A DNA stretch of 34,021 nt from Cyclobacteriaceae bacterium (GCA_003565295.1 PXCO01000199.1:1-34021), one strand, 5' to 3'. Shown: positions 8,451-15,574, counted from the stretch's first letter. Numbers and translations are program-made. The notes: generated by a model from the letters alone, not told the origin.

Positions 8451-9974
8451 TATTTAAAAAATCTGTTTGTGCTATTTATCGCAACTTGTTTATCTGCGGT
8501 AAGTCTAACGGCACAAACCCGGTTACCCTCGATCTTGTCTGACAACATGTGCCTTCAACAATTGACGGAAGTGAAAATCTGGGGTTGGGACAATCCCGGG
8601 CAACCCATATCGGTGGAGCCGTCATGGACGGAACCTGAAAAAACGGAGACAGACAACAAAGGAAACTGGCTTGTTACGATAAAAACACCAGAAGCCGGTG
8701 GCCCACATAAAATCAAAATCAATGGATCATCAGAACAGGTCATCAGCAATGTGCTAATGGGAGAGGTTTGGGTGTGCTCAGGACAATCTAATATGGACAG
8801 GCAGTTGGGCTTACGCCCAGGGCAGATGCCTTTGGTTAATTTTTAAGAAGCGTCAGAAAAGGCACATCATCCTCAGATGCGTTTGTTTAAAGTTGAAAAT
8901 AACACCTCTGAAATACCACTTTCGGATTGTGTGGGGGAATGGGTAGAATGCACGCCCGAAACGGCGTTGGCGTTTTCTGCAGTAGGATTCTTTTTTGGGA
9001 AATCCCTTCATGAAAGCTTATCAGTGCCAGTAGGGTTGATCCATTCAGCCTGGGGAGGTACCCGCATTGAGGCATGGACTAAAAAAGAAGATTTGGACCA
9101 AGAACTAGTGGGTTATGTTGAGGGGCTGGAAGGGCATTATCCCCTCGACAGTAGCTATTATTACAGGGCTCTTGACCATTTCGATAAAGGCCTGACCAGT
9201 GACCGACCCACCATGCCAGAAAGTGTGAGGGAGCATACCCGGGGACAGAACCGGCTGTCAGTATTGTATAATGCCATGGTAGCCCCTATCACAAATTACA
9301 CGATTCGGGGAACGATATGGTATCAGGGAGAATCCAACCGGGAAACCTGGGAAGCCTATAAATACAGATTTCCGGGGATGATAGAAAGTTGGAGAAGGAT
9401 ATGGGGCATTGGCGATTTTCCATTCTATTTCGTACAGATTGCACCCTATAATTACCCAGAAGAGTTTGCCCAGCCTCAATTGGTTGAGGCTCAGCGTGAG
9501 GCCTTAAAATTACCCAACACGGGAATCGCCGCCACACAAGACATTACTACCTTTTTCGACATACATCCACCTGAAAAAAAAGAGGTTGGACGGCGGCTTA
9601 GTAGGATTGCCCTTAACCAGACTTATGGCAAATCGGATATCGTGTATTCTGGTCCTGTGGTAAGAAATCACCAGAACAATGGTGATAATTATTTAATTCA
9701 GTTTGACCCTTCAGGCGGTAATCTGTTCTCAGCCGGCCCTGCCATTGGAGGCATTTCGGCATTTCACATTGCCGGAGAGGACAAAGTGTTTTATAGGGCG
9801 AGTGTACAGCAGGACGGCGATAAGATTATATTGACTTCGCCTAAGGTGCAGCGGCCGGTTGCCGCCCGCTACAATTGGAGCAACAAAGGAAATCCAACAA
9901 TTTTTAACACCTATGGTTTGCCGGCATTACCGTTCAGAACGGACTCCTGGGATGAGGCGTTTTACGGGGAGTAA
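8445..9974 (+). pseudogene. Sialate O-acetylesterase-type SGNH esterase, interrupted by one in-frame TAA
   Basis: Secreted carbohydrate O-acetylesterase family (SASA/DUF303). Starting at ATG 8445 there is a signal peptide (MKYLKNLFVLFIATCLSAVS), a beta-sandwich N-terminal region, and the catalytic block CSGQSNM (Ser115). The frame meets TAA at 8844-8846 (codon 134) and then continues in the same frame through EASEKAHHPQ and MRLFKVENNT to the end. Later family motifs are intact: GGTRIEAW, GTIWYQGESN, and FDIHPPEKKEVGRRL with the Asp372/His374 pair. No frameshift is needed, so a single point change at a Glu or Lys codon (GAA or AAA to TAA) explains the break. The upstream start at TTG 8424 is unlikely. 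Either a very recent pseudogene, a sequencing error, or a readthrough site. Confidence 0.88.
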
Positions 9975-9997
9975 ACTCTTTACTATTTTGCTTGAAT

Positions 9998-10078
9998 ATG
10001 GATTAAATCGAGCCTGCTTACCGGACAAGCAGGCCTGTCCTGACGGCAGTCAGGGCATGAGGAGAACCTCACACGGAG
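9998..10078 (+). repeat. ATCGAGC-type repeat, copy 2
   Basis: Begins 23 nt after the esterase stop. AAATCGAGCCTG is followed by two perfect hairpins, GCCTGCTT-ACCGGAC-AAGCAGGC and CCTGAC-GGCA-GTCAGG, then GGGCATGAGGAGAACCTCACACGGAG. It shares its left part with the copy at 8135 but lacks the CCCGAA-CGAGTTCGGGG tail. In the transcript of the esterase gene it would form a strong 3' structure. Confidence 0.7.
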
Positions 10079-10083
10079 TATTA

Positions 10084-10206
10084 AAAATTGACATTTACAT
10101 AAAGGAAATGACATTGGAATCGGCAAGATGCTAAACTAAAAATGATTTCAATAATATTAGTACTTAATCAATAAAATATTGTATTTTAATCAATATGTCA
10201 ATGGTA
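10084..10206 (+). repeat. Repeat family B, copy 1 (direct)
   Basis: Runs from AAAATTGACATTTACATAA to CAATATGTCAATGGTA. Its two ends match the ends of the copy at 10213-10373, but the middle lacks the 50-nt GC-rich hairpin block found there. The two copies are head to tail and almost adjacent, so they look like a tandem duplication in which one copy carries an inserted or retained core. Confidence 0.7.
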
Positions 10207-10212
10207 GTATTG

Positions 10213-10373
10213 AAAATTGGCATTTACAGAAAGGAAATGACATTTGGTTTCTCGCAGCCCTGCCCTGAGTTTTTTCAGGGGGGCGCAATGAATTCGCAAC
10301 GCTCGCGGCGTGGTAGCTTTGAAATTGTACTTAATCAATAAATCATGAGATTTAAAGCAATATGTCAATGGTA
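10213..10373 (+). repeat. Repeat family B, copy 2 (direct, with core)
   Basis: Same ends as the copy at 10084-10206, with the core block GACATTTGGTTTCTCGCAGC ... GGGGGGCGCAA (10239-10288), which contains a CCCTGA/TCAGGG stem. The core matches the reverse complement of 11562-11611 at 46 of 50 positions by eye, and the right end ATATGTCAATGGTA also recurs inverted at 11457. It forms the left flank of the interval holding the NHL fragment and the DUF433/DUF5615 pair. Confidence 0.75.
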
Positions 10374-10544
10374 CTTAACACGTAGGTTTCTCCCTTAATA
10401 ATTTTTTGCCAATTGGGTTTTATTTACTAGGACAAGACAGTCATGATCTCCCCATTACCCGTGCTGATTATTTTAACATTAAAATACCCTCATTTTAATA
10501 TTTCATTCTATCTCCTCAATGTCCTCTACAAATGGGAAGGCCGG

Positions 10545-10718
10545 TTATACCCTATGCAGCTTATAAGGATAGACCCCTCCCGCATTCCACTGGCAGACAT
10601 AAAGATTTTTGTCCCTATCCAGGCAGACATCATGGCAATGTTTGAATGTGGGTTTGTCCTGTGGCATCAGTTGAAATTTCACCTCCTTGTAAATGGGTTT
10701 TCTGCCATTCCAAAGTAT
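10545..10718 (-). pseudogene. 3' fragment of an NHL-like propeller gene (paralogue of 13101-14168)
   Basis: Read on the - strand, the segment encodes KPIYKEVKFQLMPQDKPTFK, HCHDVCLDRDKNLYVCQW and NAGGVYPYKLHRV before a TAA. This is nearly identical to the last ~55 residues of the complete gene ending at 13101. DNA similarity continues past the stop codon into AGGAGATAGAATGAAA, so the copy includes the downstream region. Nothing matches upstream of about 10718, so the 5' five-sixths of the gene is missing. It is a truncated duplicate, probably left by a rearrangement; the family B repeats next to it are the likely agents, though that is inference. Confidence 0.8.
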
Positions 10719-10782
10719 GGTAATTTATCCCTATTCTTATCTTAGTATAAAACCAAGGCATGAAACTGAAAGAAACCAAAAA

Positions 10783-11118
10783 TCAAACGATTTCAAGGAA
10801 ACCATACTCCGTTGAACGAAACAGTTCTTCAATATCCTTTTTGTGCTTGATCAGCAATTGCTCCAAAAAAACATTGCTTTGATTACCTGTTCTTAACAAG
10901 ACCACTTTTGGAGGAAACCCTTTTATATTTGCAAGATTAAGAAAGTCAATATCATTGCTGACGATAATCAGGTCGTTATCCAACGCATGATTCCAAATGT
11001 CAATATCTTTGGCGGGTACGGGTAGGCCTATGCTATCCACGTGGAAGCAATCCTCAAAATGGGGCACGAGTTTGTTTGATAAACGCCATGACATATTGGC
11101 ATCCAAAAGCAGTTTCAT
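10783..11118 (-). CDS. DUF5615 PIN-like toxin/nuclease
   Basis: A 111-residue PIN-like protein of the DUF5615 (Mut7-C-like) type. MKLLLDANMSWRLS gives Asp6 and the Asn/Arg positions of the fold; IIVSNDIDFLNLA around 51-61 holds the second acidic pair (Asp56, Asp58), and VVLLRTGN is the usual late strand. Such proteins are predicted RNases and form toxin-antitoxin pairs with DUF433 proteins. I chose the ATG at 11118 because it lies one base after the DUF433 stop codon and starts exactly at the family N-terminus; a longer in-frame start overlaps the upstream gene. No transmembrane segment. The pair sits between inverted repeats. Confidence 0.85.
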   Translation of the reverse strand: MKLLLDANMSWRLSNKLVPHFEDCFHVDSIGLPVPAKDIDIWNHALDNDLIIVSNDIDFLNLANIKGFPPKVVLLRTGNQSNVFLEQLLIKHKKDIEELFRSTEYGFLEIV

Positions 11119-11119
11119 G

Positions 11120-11347
11120 CTATGCGGCCACAATTTTAATGAAAGCCTCTCGATTGGCTGCAAATGCAAGTGCCGCAAGGATATGTTCTTCTTTCAATAC
11201 CGGAAAATCCTCAAGGATTTCAGCATTACTCATACCGGAGGCAAGCCATTGAAGAATATCAACAACCGCGATACGCGTACCTTTAATACAGGGTTTCCCG
11301 AAACGGATATTCGGATCAATTACAATAAGGGATGAAAATTGTTCCAT
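11120..11347 (-). CDS. DUF433 antitoxin-like protein
   Basis: A 75-residue DUF433 protein (VapB-like, winged-helix type). Marks are IDPNIRFGKPCIKGTRIAV (the family core G-x-P-x-I-x-G-T-R), VVDILQWLASGMS (helix), and EILEDFPVLKEEHILAALAF. The expected role is DNA binding, autoregulation and neutralisation of the partner PIN-like protein, whose ATG follows its TAG after a single base. This antitoxin-first order with translational coupling is standard for the pair. Upstream (11348 onwards) is the likely promoter region, but no clear boxes were seen. Confidence 0.88.
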   Translation of the reverse strand: MEQFSSLIVIDPNIRFGKPCIKGTRIAVVDILQWLASGMSNAEILEDFPVLKEEHILAALAFAANREAFIKIVAA

Positions 11348-11456
11348 GATGTAAAAGTGGTAAAAATCCTCTAAATGTCCAAGGAGCTAAAGAACTGACA
11401 GGGAATACCTATATCCATAGAATTCGTTCTCATTGATTTTCTTTTAAATATTTGAC

Positions 11457-11620
11457 TACCATTGACATATCACCTAAAATCTAATAATTTACTGGTAAAG
11501 CGCTCAATATTAAACTACAATGACAACTAATTATATCACACAGCGGCCGCTGCGCGATTAGTTGCGACCCCCTGAAAAAGCTCAGGGAAGGGCTGTGAGA
11601 AACCAAATGTCAACCTGATA
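11457..11620 (-). repeat. Repeat family B, copy 3 (inverted)
   Basis: The reverse complement reads GACATTTGGTTTCTCACAGC ... CTTTTTCAGGGGGTCGCAA, then an AT-rich middle, and ends in GATATGTCAATGGTA, the same order as in the copy at 10213-10373. The GCAGCGGCCGCTGCGCG segment in the middle is a near-palindrome unique to this copy. Together with copy 2 it bounds about 1.4 kb with the NHL fragment and the toxin-antitoxin pair inside. Confidence 0.75.
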
Positions 11621-11826
11621 TGGAAAGGTTTTCATTCACATGTTGTTCATCCCAAAGGTTAGAGATTACAGCGGCTACGTTTTGCTCTTGCAACGCCCAA
11701 ACTTAATTGGGGGGTGTTAATAAAAGTATGTTAACTATTGACTATTAATTTTATTTTCAGTACATTAATTCTCTTGAAATGTTAATTTAATAGACATTTT
11801 TTAAATTTTTTATAGCAAACTGGGGC
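11621..11826. other. AT-rich leader of the bacteriocin-like gene, no gene seen
   Basis: About 200 nt, increasingly AT-rich toward the right. It should hold the promoter of the following small gene. TTGACTATTAATTTTATTTT near 11737 has a loose promoter look, but no TAnnTTTG box at suitable spacing was found. Confidence 0.35.
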
Positions 11827-12282
11827 TTGCCACGCAACTATTCCAGGTTGATTGCCAGTCCCACATCCTACAATAGCAGTGGTGGCTATAGCGCGAGTTT
11901 AACTACCGCCATTTCAGAGGTGCGCCGCGCCGACATGCCTAACGATGAAAGACAAATTTTGGTGGACAATATGATGTTTATGGATTCTTTTGTAAATTGG
12001 ATGGGTTACAGGAACAATCTTAACTTGAATCAAGGAAATATTGTGATTTTGGGCTGTGATGGATGGTGGACATGTTGGGGAAGGTGTGTGGCGGGTACTG
12101 CTGGCAGGGCAATATCTGGTGCTGTTATAGGTTGTGCAGGAGTCGGAATTGTCGGAGCTACGATTGGTGCAGTAGGAGGTATAAAAGGAGCTGCGGTTGG
12201 GGCAATTATTGGTTGTTCGGCAGGCGGAATATTGAACGGTGTAGGGACAGGTCTTGAAGGTTATGCTCTATACTGCAATTAA
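11827..12282 (+). CDS. Small Gly-zipper, Cys-rich protein, bacteriocin-like
   Basis: Not recognised as a named family. The C-terminal half is a long glycine-zipper (AISGAVIGCAGVGIVGATIG and onward), the pattern of membrane-inserting class II bacteriocins and pore-forming peptides. Just before it is a Trp/Cys cluster, GCDGWWTCWGRC, and the protein ends in Cys-Asn; five or six Cys could make disulfides. The N-terminal part (ISEVRRADMPNDERQILVDN) is polar, like a leader or pro-region. The start is uncertain: TTG 11827 gives 151 residues, ATG 11935 gives 115, and the frame is open back to 11794, so a 5' truncation is possible. A small two-helix membrane protein follows after 10 nt, as immunity proteins do. 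Toxin identity is inference. Confidence 0.6.
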   Translation: MPRNYSRLIASPTSYNSSGGYSASLTTAISEVRRADMPNDERQILVDNMMFMDSFVNWMGYRNNLNLNQGNIVILGCDGWWTCWGRCVAGTAGRAISGAVIGCAGVGIVGATIGAVGGIKGAAVGAIIGCSAGGILNGVGTGLEGYALYCN

Positions 12283-12292
12283 ATTCATACTA

Positions 12293-12541
12293 ATGGATGA
12301 AATTATAACACACAAATATTTTAAATACTTCAAATTTATTGGATTGTTGATAATCCTATTTGAATGTTTAAAATCCGGGTCCATTTTCTTTGAACATTTG
12401 CGATTTATTGGTACCGATCAGGAGTGGAGGTTTGCCTTGGTCTTGATTAGTTTTATCGTTAAACTGAGTTTATTTGTTTCACTCTTACTGATGTCCATTT
12501 TTCACCACATTTATGAAAAAGTGAAAGAAAAGGGTGGCTAA
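12293..12541 (+). CDS. Small two-helix membrane protein, possible immunity protein
   Basis: An 82-residue protein with two hydrophobic stretches (FIGLLIILFECL and FALVLISFIVKLSLFVSLLL) and basic ends (KVKEKGG). The ATG at 12293 is preferred; an upstream start would overlap the previous gene. It begins 10 nt after the Gly-zipper gene. Size, topology and position match immunity proteins of membrane-active bacteriocins, but there is no family match I can name. A decayed paralogue follows at 12567, so the gene has been duplicated here. Confidence 0.6.
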   Translation: MDEIITHKYFKYFKFIGLLIILFECLKSGSIFFEHLRFIGTDQEWRFALVLISFIVKLSLFVSLLLMSIFHHIYEKVKEKGG

Positions 12542-12566
12542 AAAATGGTAAAATCTTATAATTTTT

Positions 12567-12800
12567 ATGGTTGCTATTTTAGGAACTATAAGGGATTACA
12601 CCATTTTTACTAACCTCCTAAATCATGTTCAATTTTACGGCACCGAACAGTAGTGGAGGTTTTACTTTTCCCTGATTAGCCTTCTGATCTTTTCAGGGAT
12701 AATGTTCTCATTGGTCATTGTTTTGATCATTCGGTGGGGCATATTCATACTCAATAAACACATACACTTAAACCCACAAAAAATAAAAAGTACAAATTAG
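12567..12800 (+). pseudogene. Decayed paralogue of the small membrane protein
   Basis: From ATG 12567 the frame reads through VQFYGTEQ, then TAG (12651-12653), then WRFYFSLISLLIFSGIMFSL to a stop at 12800. This aligns with RFIGTDQEWRFALVLISF of the gene just upstream. At the DNA level CAGTAGTGGAGGTTT replaces CAGGAGTGGAGGTTT, so a single GAG-to-TAG change made the stop. The rest of the frame is intact with a second hydrophobic segment. Either a recently silenced immunity-type paralogue or a readthrough product. Confidence 0.7.
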
Positions 12801-12824
12801 CCCTGGAATAAATATTCAGGGCTA
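12798..12824 (+). terminator. Intrinsic terminator of the small-gene cluster
   Basis: TAGCCCTG and CAGGGCTA form an 8-bp stem around an AT-rich loop, followed directly by TTTTTATTTT. The stem starts with the stop codon of the decayed paralogue, which fits a short transcript of the Gly-zipper gene, the membrane protein gene and its paralogue. Confidence 0.75.
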
Positions 12825-12910
12825 TTTTTATTTTCAATAGACGTTGGTTCAAAAGTGGCTGGTTGTTGTTGGCGATTTTTTGCTATTTATCCTTCTGTAC
12901 CACCAATTCC

Positions 12911-13057
12911 CTAAATTTTTATGCCTCGTTCAAGACGCTCTCTGTGGTTTGGTTCCAGAGCTCTTTTTAATGCCCTTGCCGCCCAAACGTTATAGTAGTT
13001 AGGGGAATAATAGCTTTTGCTTCCTTTGTAAAATTGGCTGGAGGGATATACACCCAT
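12911..13057 (-). CDS. Small ORF or gene remnant, unknown
   Basis: A 48-codon frame reading MGVYPSSQFYKGSKSYYSPN, then YYNVWAARALKRALEPNHRE and RLERGIKI, then stop. The composition is protein-like rather than random, and it begins 43 nt after the stop of the NHL-like gene on the same strand. I do not recognise it. It could be a genuine small gene or the tail of a larger deleted gene. About 110 nt to its right and the rest of 12825-13100 hold nothing else I can see. Confidence 0.3.
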   Translation of the reverse strand: MGVYPSSQFYKGSKSYYSPNYYNVWAARALKRALEPNHRERLERGIKI

Positions 13058-13100
13058 TTTAATGTTTCATTCTATCTCCTGTAAAAGCTGGATGGATGGG

Positions 13101-14168
13101 TTAAACCCTATGCAACTTATAAGGATACACCCCTCCCGCATTCCATTGGCAGACATAGAGGTTTTTGTCTCTGTCCAGGCATACATCATGGCAATGTTTG
13201 AATATAGGCTTGTCCTGCAGCATCAGTTGCAGTTTCCCCTCCTTATAAATGGGTTCTTTGCCTCCCGGGTTGGAGACCACTTTGTGATCTTTGTCCAGGA
13301 TGGTGACGAAACCTTTGTTGAGATGCATGTTGTAATTCCCTTCCTTCATGCCAAAGCATACGCCGGAATACAGATTCTCCCCATCCATTACCGGCCTGCT
13401 GATAAATGCACCGGGCAAATAGTAATCTTCCAGGTAAGTCCCGTCCAAGCTGAAGCGTTTGAATGAATTTTTAATCCGCGCCGAACATAACAACGTGGGG
13501 TTTTGAGGATTCCTATTGTCCAGGGCAACCCCGTGCGCCTGTTTGAATTTATCCGGTTGCAGAAAACTGTCCCCGCCAAATTTCCGGATAAAATTCCCCT
13601 GTCTATCATATTGCAGGATGAACTGGGAACCGTACCCATCTGCCACATAAATATCCCCGTTTGGTCCAATGGCAGTTTCTGTAGGCCTGTAAGCGGCTTT
13701 CTCATCATAGGCACCCATTTTTGTGGGGTGTTCCAGTTCCATGACAATCTCCCCTTTCAATGTGCACTTCAACACCCTTCCTAGACCGGGATCAGTTATG
13801 TACAGGAATTCGGTTTCCCCCTCTTCGGCAATGCTCAGTCCATGCGCACCTGGCAAGGATAGGGTCCAATTATCCATAAGTTTGCCAGAGGGATCATAGA
13901 TAAGGATATTGTTACGGGGATGATCGGTAAGCATAAATAGCCTTCCCATGCTGTCCCTGACCATTTCGTGACAGTTGTTTACCGGATATCTGTTGCGATC
14001 CAAATCACCCCAGCCCGGTTCCAGCCTGTAGCGAAAATCCCCATGGCCCAAGATCTCTTCCGAAAGTTTGGGTTTGGCAGGCTGAATATAAAATGGGGGA
14101 AACAAGGAAACAGCCAGTGCCCCGCTTCCTGTAATGGTGTTTTTGATGAATTTTCTTCTTGAAGCCAT
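13101..14168 (-). CDS. Tat-exported NHL-like (six-bladed) beta-propeller protein
   Basis: The N-terminus MASRRKFIKNTITGSGALAV is a twin-arginine signal (S-R-R-K-F-I-K), so the folded protein is exported. The ATG at 14168 is preferred because it puts the RR motif near the start; ATGs at 14198 and 14207 give longer n-regions and cannot be excluded. The body repeats NHL-type blades: LFMLTDHPRNNILIYDPSGK, FLYITDPGLGRVLKCTLKG, GDIYVADGYGSQFILQYDRQ, and ends HDVCLDRDKNLYVCQWNAGG. No enzymatic residues were identified; such proteins bind ligands or are peptidyl-hydroxyglycine lyase-like in fold. At 355 residues it has normal length. A truncated duplicate of its 3' end lies at 10545. Confidence 0.85.
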   Translation of the reverse strand: MASRRKFIKNTITGSGALAVSLFPPFYIQPAKPKLSEEILGHGDFRYRLEPGWGDLDRNRYPVNNCHEMVRDSMGRLFMLTDHPRNNILIYDPSGKLMDNWTLSLPGAHGLSIAEEGETEFLYITDPGLGRVLKCTLKGEIVMELEHPTKMGAYDEKAAYRPTETAIGPNGDIYVADGYGSQFILQYDRQGNFIRKFGGDSFLQPDKFKQAHGVALDNRNPQNPTLLCSARIKNSFKRFSLDGTYLEDYYLPGAFISRPVMDGENLYSGVCFGMKEGNYNMHLNKGFVTILDKDHKVVSNPGGKEPIYKEGKLQLMLQDKPIFKHCHDVCLDRDKNLYVCQWNAGGVYPYKLHRV

Positions 14169-14906
14169 CGGGTTTTGTTTTTGAGGTAATGAACCCATTG
14201 TCCACATATTTTCGTGAAACCGGAGCTTACTTTAATGAGAATAAACTAAGCCTTTCGTGGCCAGCCCCGGACAAACACAAAATGGGGTTGATTTTGGGGA
14301 GTTGCCATTTTCAATAATCCGCAAATGGTATACCGCCTCAATTTAACAGGTTACAGACAGATAATTTAACGATTTTCTGAAAACTCACGAAATTATACAA
14401 GACAAAAGTATCTCATTTGGAAGAGGATTAAAGGTTGTCATTTTACCAGCCGGCTTCGAATCAAGGTTTCACAACGATCAGGCTAGCCTGCCAAAAGCTA
14501 TTATGATTAACGGCCTAAAAAAATAAAAAACACCATCCCAATTGCATTAATTCAATCGAATCCATTTTACTTTCGAGTTAAATGAAAGCAGTTGTGCAAA
14601 AATAATGAGTTAGGATAAACTAATATATTCTTGTTTTTCCTCATATTTTCGTTTGGTATAGATGCCTAAAAAACGGGGAAGTCCAATGATGGACTCTTAA
14701 TTTGGACTTTCATTTGTATTCTTGTTATTTAACTAGATTCATTTCAAGACGAAAGTAGCATTTTATAACATAAAATTTTCAAAAAAAATTTGGAAATTTA
14801 AAATAAAATATTCAAATTTATTGATGAAATAATGTAAATATATACCTATTCAATAAATAAAGTTATTATCGATATCACAAAAAGCCTTATTGAATTAAAC
14901 AAGTTA
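14169..14906. other. Long intergenic region, AT-rich toward the right
   Basis: About 740 nt between the divergent NHL-like gene and the next small ORF. It must hold the NHL gene's promoter. An inverted repeat AAGTCCAA ... TTGGACTT near 14678-14710 is present but has no T-tract. The right 200 nt are extremely AT-rich. No ORF or RNA gene is supported. Confidence 0.4.
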
Positions 14907-15191
14907 ATGGTTAATCATAGAATTGACCCTAAGTTCTTCGAAAATTCTGTTAAGCAAACCCTTGACCCTTTGTTAATGAATGGAAAGATTCTTCATTCAA
15001 AAATAATTAATGCTTTAGAAGAATCTGGTGGAACATTGTATTTAACTGATTCTGAAAAAAAAGAGCTCTATCATTGGGATGATTCTCAACTTGTAGAACT
15101 AGTGCTAGGATGGGTTGGTGTTGGAATTATGATAATCGATTTCACAAATTGTTATTATGGAACCTGGAAATTTAGCATTAAAAAGTCCTAA
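14907..15191 (+). CDS. Small hypothetical protein in an AT-rich patch
   Basis: Not recognised. A 94-residue frame, MVNHRIDPKFFENSVKQTLD onward, with a polar helical N-terminal part, a stretch GGTLYLTDSEKKELYHWDD, and a hydrophobic glycine-containing segment VELVLGWVGVGIMIIDF near the C-terminus. The frame is open upstream to 14838 without an ATG, so the start is uncertain. The base composition is clearly more AT-rich than the sulfatase blocks, suggesting separate ancestry. It overlaps the next ORF by 35 nt, so the two look coupled. Confidence 0.45.
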   Translation: MVNHRIDPKFFENSVKQTLDPLLMNGKILHSKIINALEESGGTLYLTDSEKKELYHWDDSQLVELVLGWVGVGIMIIDFTNCYYGTWKFSIKKS

Positions 15192-15459
15192 GGAACTTCA
15201 GAACAACACCAGTGTGATCACGATGCTGCTGTATGTGCTCTATGGTTTAATGGTACACTTAGCTTGGCCCTTTTTTGTTGGATATATCTTGGCTTTCTTG
15301 TTAATTGTAAACCTAGCTTTGATAGGGAAGCTCTTTTACGAAATTGAAAGCGAAAAATGGGATATCAATATACCCAGAAACCGATTTTTTGCTTTATTCA
15401 GGGCAGTAATCAACCTTGTACTAATGTTTTTGGTGTTTTACTATATTGAGGTTATTTAA
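15157..15459 (+). CDS. Small three-helix membrane protein, unknown
   Basis: A 100-residue protein with hydrophobic segments around 21-38 (VITMLLYVLYGLMVHLAW), 40-58 (FVGYILAFLLIVNLALIG) and 80-98 (LFRAVINLVLMFLVFYYI), separated by a charged loop EIESEKWDINIPRNR. No family recognised. It overlaps the end of the preceding ORF and ends just before a strong hairpin terminator. By size and place it might be an immunity or accessory membrane protein for the preceding small ORF, but this is a guess from layout. Confidence 0.6.
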   Translation: MEPGNLALKSPKELQNNTSVITMLLYVLYGLMVHLAWPFFVGYILAFLLIVNLALIGKLFYEIESEKWDINIPRNRFFALFRAVINLVLMFLVFYYIEVI

Positions 15460-15466
15460 AGAAAAA

Positions 15467-15496
15467 GGTTCAGGGGGTGTTTATACCCTCTGAACC
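15467..15496. terminator. Bidirectional terminator hairpin
   Basis: GGTTCAG-GGGGT and ACCCT-CTGAACC pair over about 12 bp with one mismatch and a short GTTTAT loop. It lies between a + strand gene and the 3' end of the six-gene - strand operon, with an A-run on the left (a T-run for the - strand) and GTTTAAAT on the right. Confidence 0.75.
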
Positions 15497-15574
15497 GTTT
15501 AAATGAATGCTAAATCTGCTTCGAGTCTTTAGATTGTATCAAGCATTCATGTTGTAAAATGATAGGTGAAAACA

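Noticed and set aside
10443-10745. Open frame on the + strand resembling another at 13062-13466
   Set aside because: Both lie antisense to the NHL-like gene and its fragment; the protein likeness comes from the duplicated DNA on the other strand.
14678-14710. AAGTCCAA/TTGGACTT inverted repeat as a terminator or small RNA
   Set aside because: Long loop, no clear T-tract and no transcript context to support it.
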